A stretch of 6,356 bases of DNA, from positions 1 to 6,356 of the forward strand of contig WRCR01000246.1 in assembly GCA_009783865.1 (NCBI GenBank), in the 5' to 3' direction. Position 1 is the first letter of the stretch. Every line of letters starts with the position of its first letter. Under the pieces are notes generated by a model. That model saw only the letters and a program-made list of their open reading frames with translations, was not told where the DNA came from and did no database searches. The stretch is from Planctomycetaceae bacterium. GTDB lineage: Bacteria > Planctomycetota > Planctomycetia > Pirellulales > Thermoguttaceae. Positions 1 to 5,646 of the stretch are shown piece after piece. Both the position numbers and the translations under genes were made by a program.

Positions 1-2
1 TC

Positions 3-542
3 CTTCGTAAGGGCGGCTGCCGCTCGGTCCACATAGGCGGCGGGGAACCCTTCCTGGATTTTGAAAGACTCCTCATGGTGATCCGCAAGCTCATCCGGGC
101 AGGTATCACCGTTGAATATATTGAGACCAATGCATACTGGGCCGCTGATCTTTCCTCACAGAAACAGACCACGGAAATTCTGAAAAAGCTTGTGGCCGAA
201 GGGGCGGATACTCTCTGCATTTCGATCGATCCCTTTCACGCAGAATATGTTCCTTACGGCGCGCCTCTTGCCCTGGCTGAAATGTGTGAAAAGACAGGTA
301 TGAATTATTTTCTCTGGAAACATGAATTTCTGGGCGCACTTTCTCGTCTTGATCCCCAAAAAGCCCATTCCCGTTCAGACATGGAAAAAGTTCTTTCTGA
401 AAAATATCTTTGCAATACCGCCCGCTGTTTTGCGCGCCAAGGCGAAGTCAATCAATTTCAATTCGGCGGTCTCGGTGCTGAAAAGAAAGTTGTCCGGCTT
501 AACATCACGGTGAACCCAGCCCTGTTTATGCATGTAAAATAA
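3..542 (+). CDS. Radical SAM family protein, internal fragment (5' end outside window, 3' end lost at a breakpoint)
   Basis: The frame is open from the left edge, so the start and the N-terminal CxxxCxxC motif that would bind the radical SAM [4Fe-4S] cluster lie outside the window. The visible part begins with CRSVHIGGGEPFLDFERL, and GGGEP is the SAM-contacting motif that follows the second strand of the radical SAM barrel. Further barrel strands follow: VEYIETNAYW, then DTLCISIDPFHAEYVP, then MNYFLWKHEF. The protein resembles radical SAM enzymes annotated without function; the substrate cannot be told. Family-like sequence runs to about SRSDMEKVLSEKYL (near 375-410). After that the frame continues to a stop at 540-542 only because it reads through the opposite strand of the kinase gene, so the last 40 or so residues are probably not a real radical SAM C-terminus. 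Family assignment is firm; the true 3' end is absent. Confidence 0.8.
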   Translation, partial: LRKGGCRSVHIGGGEPFLDFERLLMVIRKLIRAGITVEYIETNAYWAADLSSQKQTTEILKKLVAEGADTLCISIDPFHAEYVPYGAPLALAEMCEKTGMNYFLWKHEFLGALSRLDPQKAHSRSDMEKVLSEKYLCNTARCFARQGEVNQFQFGGLGAEKKVVRLNITVNPALFMHVK

Positions 543-908
543 CGATTCCGCCATTGCGGGCAGTATCACCGGCAGATGTTTGCAGTATTCTGCATAACCG
601 CGGTTTATCCACATCTTCAGATTCGGAGCGGAGAACCATTCCATTACCAAATATGGATTGCGCTGATACCACGCAAACTCGATGATTTTAATCAGTTTCG
701 GGTCGGAGAATTTGGACGCAACGTCGTGTTCCCATTTCAATATCTGCACTTGTTCTTTTTGACGGGTGAATTGGTCGAGCAGTGTTTTTATACCGACGTA
801 AAGATGATTGCGGTCGTCGATTGCCTGCCAAAGCCGGCTTGACTGTCCGGTATTTATCACGTTCAATAAGCGGTAAGGACCTATGTAGTTGATGGAATCT
901 AAACTCAT
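375..908 (-). CDS. Ser/Thr protein kinase-like protein, 3'-truncated
   Basis: This is the N-terminal two thirds of a eukaryotic-type protein kinase domain with no preceding domain, 177 residues from the chosen start. Visible elements are a degenerate glycine loop (NTGQSSRLW, about 19-27), the ATP-anchoring Lys in VGIK (K41), a helix-C Glu candidate in LKWEHDV (E60), hinge LVMEWF (87-92), the complete catalytic loop HRDVKPDNF (133-141), and DFA (154-156) where DFG is usual. From memory, DFALA followed by a Gly/Lys-rich stretch is typical of a planctomycete kinase group. It stops soon after AGGIAKIFFRK, before the activation-segment SPE/APE motif and the whole C-lobe, so as written it cannot be an active kinase. 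The start at 908 is preferred over the in-frame ATG at 983 because domain homology begins near YIGPYRLL and a promoter candidate lies between the two. It follows the polyferredoxin gene by 71 bases. Confidence 0.82.
   Translation of the reverse strand: MSLDSINYIGPYRLLNVINTGQSSRLWQAIDDRNHLYVGIKTLLDQFTRQKEQVQILKWEHDVASKFSDPKLIKIIEFAWYQRNPYLVMEWFSAPNLKMWINRGYAEYCKHLPVILPAMAESLFYMHKQGWVHRDVKPDNFLFSTETAELKLIDFALARKTAGGIAKIFFRKNFFHV
390..412. other. Breakpoint joining two incomplete genes tail to tail
   Basis: Radical SAM-like sequence arriving from the left on the plus strand stays plausible to about 410. Kinase-like sequence arriving from the right on the minus strand stays plausible to about 393. 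Beyond this short zone each frame is only the antisense of the other gene. Both proteins are missing well-known conserved C-terminal parts. There is no intergenic spacer, terminator, transposase or long repeat at the join. This fits a chimeric assembly join or a deletion/inversion breakpoint. The exact base cannot be set without homologues. Confidence 0.6.
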
Positions 909-954
909 GTTGCTGTTCTTCTGCGGATGTTTCTGCGGTACAAACGTTAGAATG

Positions 955-983
955 AGTTTAACATATCTACAGCGGTATTTCAA
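955..983 (-). promoter_or_regulatory. Candidate sigma70-type promoter for the kinase gene
   Basis: On the minus strand TTGAAA (983-978) is followed after 17 bases by TAAACT (960-955). The -35 box overlaps the TGA stop (982-980) of the polyferredoxin gene. Transcription would start near 948, giving a leader of about 40 bases before the ATG at 908. It would exclude the longer in-frame start at 983. The -10 is imperfect, so this is a pattern match only. Confidence 0.4.
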
Positions 984-2239
984 TAGGACACAATCCGCAG
1001 CGGTTTTGATTTTTCGTCTGTCCCGCTCTTTTTACAAACGGGACACACAGCGGCGCATTTGCCGCAGCCGTTGCATATTTTTTTGTCAACTACGACGACT
1101 TTGCGGTATTCCTCTTCCGACCAAACGTACTTTATCGCTTCGTAAGGACATTCTCTGCCGCATATCGTACATTCAGAGTCCTCGTACAGCAAACAATTCG
1201 GAAAATCAAACACCGCCGTACCGATTTTATATCTTTCCTTTTCCTCCAATGAAAAATTCCGTATCGCTCCGCTGGGACATACTTCGGAACACTTTCGGCA
1301 TTCCTTTTCGCAGTAGGAAAGCGTTCCGTCTTCACGCGTAAAAACAGCAACAGGTGTACCATAGGTACCGCCTGAAAGATTTACCCTTTGCAGTAATTTT
1401 GTCGGACAGTGTTGAACGCAGGAATTACATCTGGTACAAAGCGCAGGAAACAGCGGTTCATCTTGCGCACCCGGCGGACGAAAAGCAACAAATCGTTTCC
1501 TTTCTGGGCGTAATAGGGGTGAATAGAACACAGTATTTATGACGGGCAATCCCAAAACAAAAACCGTCAATAATAATTCTCTGCGGCGTTCTTTTATTAT
1601 TTCTTCCGATAAGTTATTTGTACTTTTATGAGCAGTTAGTTGCAGCGGCAAGGCGCATAAATCCTGCGTTCCGCCGAGAGGACAGATTTTACCGCACCAG
1701 AAAGCCGGCTGTATTATTTCCATAACCAAAAGAAAAACGACAGGAAATAACAAAAACGCAAGCAGCGTACCGTAGCGGTAATCGAAAGTCATATCAGTGA
1801 GAAAACCCGATTGAAACAACACAAAAGGGTCAAGCCATAGAAAACTCGCACTGCTTATCAAACAGCCGAGCCAAGTGGTTAGCGCAATTACAATTCCTAA
1901 CTTCGGGAAAGATCTTCTTCGTGATTTTTTGGAATCACCGGATGACTTCGGTTTCCGCCGTACACAGGAACGTACACACGAAAGACAGAAACCCAGCGGA
2001 CAAACATAGCGGCAAAGAAACCGCTTGTATAAAAGGCAAACGGCAAGCGCGAGCAACGGCAATACCATACCGGCGGAGAACATCAATGTTCCGGCGTTGA
2101 CTTGACCGCAAAGCGAACCGACGAAAACAAACGGCGAAGCAACTGCCGGAAACGAACCGACAGCGGGATAGTAGCGTCCCGCTATCGTCAATAAAACGAT
2201 TGCAAGAAAAACGAGCAATCGGACACTTTTCTTACCCAA
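980..2239 (-). CDS. Membrane-bound polyferredoxin, NapH-like part fused to a NapG/MauM-like 4Fe-4S domain
   Basis: This is a 419-residue iron-sulfur membrane protein, probably an electron conduit between the quinone pool and a periplasmic partner. Hydrophobic spans lie near 7-24, 52-71, 113-133, 155-175 and 222-242. Two CxxxCP sites of the NapH/NosR/YccM type occur: C76/C80 followed by C85, C88 and C92, and C182/C186 followed by C195. After the last span comes a ferredoxin domain with four clusters: C268-C271-C274-C278, C310-C314-C317-C321, C349-C357-C360-C364 (the long first gap recalls NapG/MauM), and C389-C392-C395-C399. The loops with the CxxxCP sites carry many Lys/Arg residues (93-110, 217-220) and should be cytoplasmic, which puts the ferredoxin domain in the periplasm. 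The start is a TTG, supported by a well-placed AAAAGG upstream. It overlaps the end of the flavoprotein gene by 8 bases, implying coupled translation. The class is secure; the exact partner and direction of electron flow are inferred. Confidence 0.85.
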   Translation of the reverse strand: MGKKSVRLLVFLAIVLLTIAGRYYPAVGSFPAVASPFVFVGSLCGQVNAGTLMFSAGMVLPLLALAVCLLYKRFLCRYVCPLGFCLSCVRSCVRRKPKSSGDSKKSRRRSFPKLGIVIALTTWLGCLISSASFLWLDPFVLFQSGFLTDMTFDYRYGTLLAFLLFPVVFLLVMEIIQPAFWCGKICPLGGTQDLCALPLQLTAHKSTNNLSEEIIKERRRELLLTVFVLGLPVINTVFYSPLLRPERKRFVAFRPPGAQDEPLFPALCTRCNSCVQHCPTKLLQRVNLSGGTYGTPVAVFTREDGTLSYCEKECRKCSEVCPSGAIRNFSLEEKERYKIGTAVFDFPNCLLYEDSECTICGRECPYEAIKYVWSEEEYRKVVVVDKKICNGCGKCAAVCPVCKKSGTDEKSKPLRIVSY

Positions 2240-3608
2240 GGAATACCTTTTGTTCTAACAGCAGTTTTTTCAAATCGGCATACGGAACATCACGGGCGGT
2301 CGTTCCTTTTTGAACGGCAACGGCGGCGGCGCAGCCCGCGGCTTGACCGGTCACCCAGCACGGCGTGATAACACGGACAAGTTCCGACATCCTCGGTTCT
2401 GAGGCGGTGCTTCTGCCTGCGGTGAGCAGGTTGTCGACTTTCACCGGTACCATACAGCGGTATGGAATCTGCCATCCGTCATGTTCTCCATTCCACGCAC
2501 CGCCGATGCCGACAACGTCATCAAACTTCTTTTTGTTCTTTGCGTCTTCCCAAGTTAAATTATGAACGGCTGTCAGAACCCGCGTGACCCGGACACCGAG
2601 TTGCGGAGCGGTCTCGACGAGATAGGTTTTTTCATAACCCGGCGTTTTTTGAATTTCCTGCATCTGTTTCCAGATTTGTTTCCGATGATTCAATTCAAGC
2701 CGCGTCATTACTTTGACATCAACACCGTTGTCGTCGGGGCCTGCCATGTTGACCCAATTCACACCGGGTATCGGGGTTCCGCCGCCGAGATTGCGGGGAC
2801 GCTTTGCACCCGGCTCCGGCTTCGCTTTGTCAAGATTGCCGATGCGGTGAACCAAACCGATGTTGTAGATTCGGATTTCGTGGTCGCAGCCGGCGGAAGC
2901 GAAAATGTCGCCGTCACCGGTAGTGTCGATAACCTGTTTCGCAATAATCGCCTGCGCTCCCTGCTTCGTTTGAATCACGGCACCGCGGCAGACATTGCCG
3001 TCCATGATTGCGTCCAAAGCCCAACTGTGCAGATATACTTCGATGTTCTCTTCGGTAATCATTTCAACGAGAAGATACTTATAGACCTCCGCATCAAGGT
3101 CAGGTTCGGAGTTGCGGTAATCGCTGTTGAGATAGCCGAACTTGTTGTCGCCGTAAGACATCTTTTCGAGGCGGTCTAACTGTTCTTCGGTGATTCCTCT
3201 TGCGCAGAGTCCTTCAACGTCTTTTGCCCGATGTGATAGGATTTTCAATACCAATCCGCCGGTGATAAGACCGCCGAAGTGATTATATCTTTCGACAAGT
3301 GTAACTTTTACACCGGCGCGTGCAGCGGCAATAGCAGCGGCGCAACCGGCAGCACCGCCGCCGACAACGAGTACATCGGTCTCGCTAATTGCCGGTATAG
3401 CACTTTCGGGACGGACAACTTTTCCGCCAGCTAATTTGCAGGGCGGAGTATGAAGTCCGTTCACTTTTGTACCGGCGAGCGCGTTAGCCCTTCCGCGGGG
3501 ATTGGTTTCAGCATTTGCTTCCTGTTGATTAAGCATAACTGAACCGGCAACAGCACCGATGCCCAGTGTTTTCAGCCAATCACGGCGGGATAAATCGGAG
3601 TAATTCAT
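2232..3608 (-). CDS. Tat-exported FAD-dependent oxidoreductase
   Basis: This 458-residue flavoprotein is of the FAD_oxidored type found in several uncharacterised bacterial dehydrogenases. The N-terminus has a twin-arginine signal, SRRDWLKTLG (7-16), a short hydrophobic stretch to about 26 and a possible cleavage site after ANA (31-33), so it should act in the periplasm. The Rossmann FAD motif is DVLVVGGGAAGCAAA (78-92), with E106 closing the ADP-binding unit. TTGDGD (229-234) and the C-terminal NLLTAGRS (393-400) with GQAAGCAAA (421-429) complete the FAD site. ETAPQLGVRVTR (332-343) is a family landmark. The ATG at 3608 is preferred over an in-frame start at 3683 because the Tat motif then lies at the usual distance; no clear Shine-Dalgarno precedes it. 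It overlaps the polyferredoxin gene, the likely electron partner. The substrate is unknown. Confidence 0.88.
   Translation of the reverse strand: MNYSDLSRRDWLKTLGIGAVAGSVMLNQQEANAETNPRGRANALAGTKVNGLHTPPCKLAGGKVVRPESAIPAISETDVLVVGGGAAGCAAAIAAARAGVKVTLVERYNHFGGLITGGLVLKILSHRAKDVEGLCARGITEEQLDRLEKMSYGDNKFGYLNSDYRNSEPDLDAEVYKYLLVEMITEENIEVYLHSWALDAIMDGNVCRGAVIQTKQGAQAIIAKQVIDTTGDGDIFASAGCDHEIRIYNIGLVHRIGNLDKAKPEPGAKRPRNLGGGTPIPGVNWVNMAGPDDNGVDVKVMTRLELNHRKQIWKQMQEIQKTPGYEKTYLVETAPQLGVRVTRVLTAVHNLTWEDAKNKKKFDDVVGIGGAWNGEHDGWQIPYRCMVPVKVDNLLTAGRSTASEPRMSELVRVITPCWVTGQAAGCAAAVAVQKGTTARDVPYADLKKLLLEQKVFLG
2246..2251 (-). promoter_or_regulatory. Ribosome binding site supporting the TTG start of the polyferredoxin
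   Basis: AAAAGG on the minus strand ends 6 bases before the TTG at 2239-2237. It lies inside the last codons of the flavoprotein gene. No ATG or GTG with comparable spacing is seen at the gene's beginning, so this site decides the start. Confidence 0.55.
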
Positions 3609-3722
3609 AGTTGTAAATTGGTAAAAGGAACGTTTTGTGTAAAATCTACCGACTAGTTTACAATACCCGAAATGAAAAATCAAGAGGGGGAATAAGTTTA
3701 TCGGCGGCTTAACCCACCCTGC
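3609..3722. other. Intergenic gap between the membrane protein and flavoprotein genes
   Basis: This 114-base AT-rich spacer lies between two minus-strand genes. It holds the promoter candidate described at 3655-3683. I see no stable hairpin with a T-run after the upstream gene's TGA (3725-3723), so read-through from the upstream gene is possible. No small reading frame with a credible ribosome site is seen. Confidence 0.6.
3655..3683 (-). promoter_or_regulatory. Candidate promoter for the flavoprotein-polyferredoxin pair
   Basis: On the minus strand TTGATT (3683-3678) and TAAACT (3660-3655) are separated by 17 bases. A start near 3648 would leave a leader of about 40 bases before the ATG at 3608. 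It uses the same -10 hexamer and spacing as the kinase candidate. Both boxes are imperfect. Confidence 0.33.
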
Positions 3723-5444
3723 TCAATAAACGAGCAAAATCCGCAGCAACGCCATTCCCAAACCCGCTATGAAAAGAACAAGCGAAGCAACGCCGAGACG
3801 AAACGGCAAGTCGGAAACAATGTCAATCCGACCAGTTTCTGAATCAAAAATGAGCGAGGAATACGCAATAAAAGATTGCTCCGGTTTCTCCTCGTTGAAA
3901 AAAACGTTGACCGTTTCGTCAAGAACGAAACCGGTACAGTTGTCTTTCAAGGGAATCGTCGGCAGCGTAAGGTCCACCGGCAAAAGTATTATCTTTTTAC
4001 CATTCCGTCCGACACGAAAACGTTTTACCGGTGCTGTTTCCAATAACCGTATAACACGGTTATGAGCCGACAAACCGTAAAAAGTCGTTAAAACCATTAT
4101 GACAACGAATATCGAAACGAAAAAAGAGAGAGCACCAAGTCCCGCCCAAATCTGACAGCGTTCATTCGGGTCGTCTATCATCAAGAAATTTGAATCGCCG
4201 GAATACCGGAGCAGCGGCACCGTTTGCCCGATGTGAAATCGACCTCTCAACTGATGAATGGGATTACGGCAAAGGATAGTCCTTCCGTCGGCAAGTGTTT
4301 GTTCCAATGTGATAATGTCACATCCCGATGTAGCAGGAATGCCGCCCGGAGTTTTTTTTGTACTCGAATCGTCAATCGCAACGATTTTGCCTTCCCCTGC
4401 TGGTTCCCAGCGAAGGGGAAGAAATCCGCAGCGAATTTCGTCATTGTTAACCATCATTGCGGCAAACAAGACCAGAAAACCGAAGGCACCAATAAGGGAC
4501 TTTTGGATAAATCCCGTGTCGCTGGAATAGAACAGTGTGCGTTTCGCTTTGTCGGAAATTGTTCGCGGCGGCAGTCCAAACGGCGGTTCGGTCAAGCGGT
4601 GAGCAGTGAGGATTGATTCTCTGTCCGTGTGTTCCAGTTCGTCCAGCAGGATGTTTATGTAATTCTCATGCCGCCGCTTCATTCGGTTGCGGATGATGAA
4701 ATACGAACCGAAAGCCGTGATGACTACGCCGCCCATCATCATGAACCATCGGAGAAAGCCGATGTCAATCGGTGAAAACAAAAAATTGAGTATTGCCATG
4801 ACCGGTACGCACAACATTAAGCCCCAAACGGAAAAAACTTCCTTGTCTCTGAACAACCGGTAATGTATTATTGCGAACTGCAATTTCCGTTGCAGGTTCT
4901 GGAGCGGTGAGCGGTCGAAACCGTCAGGCAGCAGAACAAGCAGTTTCGAGAGGAACGGAAGCAGGTTTTCCCGTTCCGCTTGAATCCATTCGACCGTGTT
5001 GGACTCGGTATGAACGACGAGTTTGCTTCGCATATTCCCAAATTTTGTCTCAAAATCCAGCACTGACACCCACGGAACGAAAATGCGGCGGTCTTTTGCC
5101 GTGCGAATTAGCAAACCGTCTTTGAATACAATCCAGCGAGATGGGACGTAATTGTCCCGTTGCAATATAAACGCAAAAATCACTGGAAATAAAGCACACT
5201 CGCAGAGTATTATGCCCATTGGTTTATCGCCGGACCAAATTAGATAACAACCGGCAGCGGACATCAAGCCGGCGGCAATCCAGAGCAACCGGATTACCCA
5301 ACAGCAGGCGGTGAACTGTCGGCGGGCGGTGTTTGCGGTGTGCTTGAGCGGTTCGCCGATTTGGACAAAGCGGCGATGCTTCAGCAGTACCAGCAGAAGC
5401 CGCTGGAAGTGAAGCCGATATTGGAGGTCGAGGCGTTCGTTCAT
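3723..5444 (-). CDS. Uncharacterised seven-span membrane protein with a possible PH-like and a DUF3592-like region
   Basis: This is a 573-residue integral membrane protein that I do not recognise as a named family. Hydrophobic spans lie near 46-69, 77-95, 205-224, 233-252, 313-332, 434-456 and 549-571. Residues 100-172, after the first hairpin, contain short alternating strands (RWIVFKDGLLIRT, KLVVHT, then a helix ending in LLVLLP) that recall bacterial PH-like domains. Residues 345-430, between the fifth and sixth spans, have a beta-rich layout with GKIVAID, a G-Q-T-V-P-L-L-RY turn and NFLMID that resembles DUF3592, a domain usually found between membrane spans. The N-terminus has helices rich in Arg and Leu. 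The start ATG at 5444 has AGAGG 11 bases upstream, a long spacing. The gene stands 114 bases before the flavoprotein gene. No catalytic motif is visible; the domain comparisons are tentative. Confidence 0.8.
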   Translation of the reverse strand: MNERLDLQYRLHFQRLLLVLLKHRRFVQIGEPLKHTANTARRQFTACCWVIRLLWIAAGLMSAAGCYLIWSGDKPMGIILCECALFPVIFAFILQRDNYVPSRWIVFKDGLLIRTAKDRRIFVPWVSVLDFETKFGNMRSKLVVHTESNTVEWIQAERENLLPFLSKLLVLLPDGFDRSPLQNLQRKLQFAIIHYRLFRDKEVFSVWGLMLCVPVMAILNFLFSPIDIGFLRWFMMMGGVVITAFGSYFIIRNRMKRRHENYINILLDELEHTDRESILTAHRLTEPPFGLPPRTISDKAKRTLFYSSDTGFIQKSLIGAFGFLVLFAAMMVNNDEIRCGFLPLRWEPAGEGKIVAIDDSSTKKTPGGIPATSGCDIITLEQTLADGRTILCRNPIHQLRGRFHIGQTVPLLRYSGDSNFLMIDDPNERCQIWAGLGALSFFVSIFVVIMVLTTFYGLSAHNRVIRLLETAPVKRFRVGRNGKKIILLPVDLTLPTIPLKDNCTGFVLDETVNVFFNEEKPEQSFIAYSSLIFDSETGRIDIVSDLPFRLGVASLVLFIAGLGMALLRILLVY

Positions 5445-5475
5445 TGTTTGATGTACCTCTTGCAGGTTTATTTGT

Positions 5476-5504
5476 ATTGTGCCTCAAGCAGCGAAAAATA
5501 TCAA
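5476..5504 (-). promoter_or_regulatory. Candidate promoter for the seven-span membrane protein gene
   Basis: On the minus strand TTGATA (5504-5499) is followed after 17 bases by CACAAT (5481-5476). A start near 5469 would give a leader of about 25 bases, which contains the AGAGG (5460-5456) upstream of the ATG. The -35 is good and the -10 mediocre. Confidence 0.35.
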
Positions 5505-5585
5505 GAGTTTGGGTGTAAAGTTTGGCGGGAGGGTGGCTTTGCTTTCAAAAGCGTTGCTTTAAATACTGGTTTTTGATAGAATAAA

Positions 5586-5602
5586 AACGGTATAATAACG
5601 GT
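5586..5602 (+). promoter_or_regulatory. TATAAT -10 box flanked by an AACGGT direct repeat
   Basis: A perfect TATAAT lies at 5591-5596. No good -35 is found 16-18 bases upstream; TTGATA at 5573-5578 is too close, with a 12-base spacer. The sequence AACGGT occurs at 5586-5591 and again at 5597-5602, one helical turn apart and touching the -10. A start near 5603 would give a leader of about 44 bases. A weak -35 with a possible operator would suit a regulated promoter. Confidence 0.4.
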
Positions 5603-5636
5603 TGCTGGGTTGGTTCCTTTTTCCTTAACTAATTGT

Positions 5637-5640
5637 GGAG
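5637..5640 (+). promoter_or_regulatory. Ribosome binding site of the aldo/keto reductase-like gene
   Basis: GGAG lies 6 bases before the ATG at 5647. It is the best-spaced Shine-Dalgarno in the window and fixes the start just ahead of the Tat signal. Confidence 0.6.
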
Positions 5641-5646
5641 TATCTG

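Larger units (their letters stand above)
5445..5646. other. Divergent intergenic control region
   Basis: This 202-base spacer separates the minus-strand membrane protein gene from the plus-strand aldo/keto reductase-like gene. It holds promoter candidates in both directions. The centre (about 5505-5570) has no recognisable motif beyond a weak GCTTT/AAAGC inverted pair with a two-base loop, which is not a credible terminator. Confidence 0.6.

Noticed and set aside
909..983. N-terminal extension of the kinase to the ATG at 983
   Set aside because: The extra 25 residues have no kinase similarity and overlap both the preceding gene's stop and the promoter candidate.
889..1341. A 150-codon plus-strand frame across the end of the polyferredoxin gene
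   Set aside because: It covers the antisense of three conserved cysteine clusters and has no family-like sequence.
2562..3179. A 205-codon open frame on the plus strand
   Set aside because: It lies entirely antisense to the flavoprotein gene, whose FAD motifs are intact, and its translation has no recognisable domain or ribosome site.
3609..3683. N-terminal extension of the flavoprotein to the ATG at 3683
   Set aside because: It would place 25 extra residues, including KRSFYQF, before the Tat motif, and it overlaps the promoter candidate; the ATG at 3608 gives a normal Tat signal.
4224..4616. A 130-codon plus-strand frame
   Set aside because: It is antisense to the membrane protein gene and has no independent support.
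5541..5552. Short inverted repeat GCTTT/AAAGC in the divergent region
   Set aside because: The loop is only two bases and there is no following T-run, so it is neither a credible terminator nor a clear operator.
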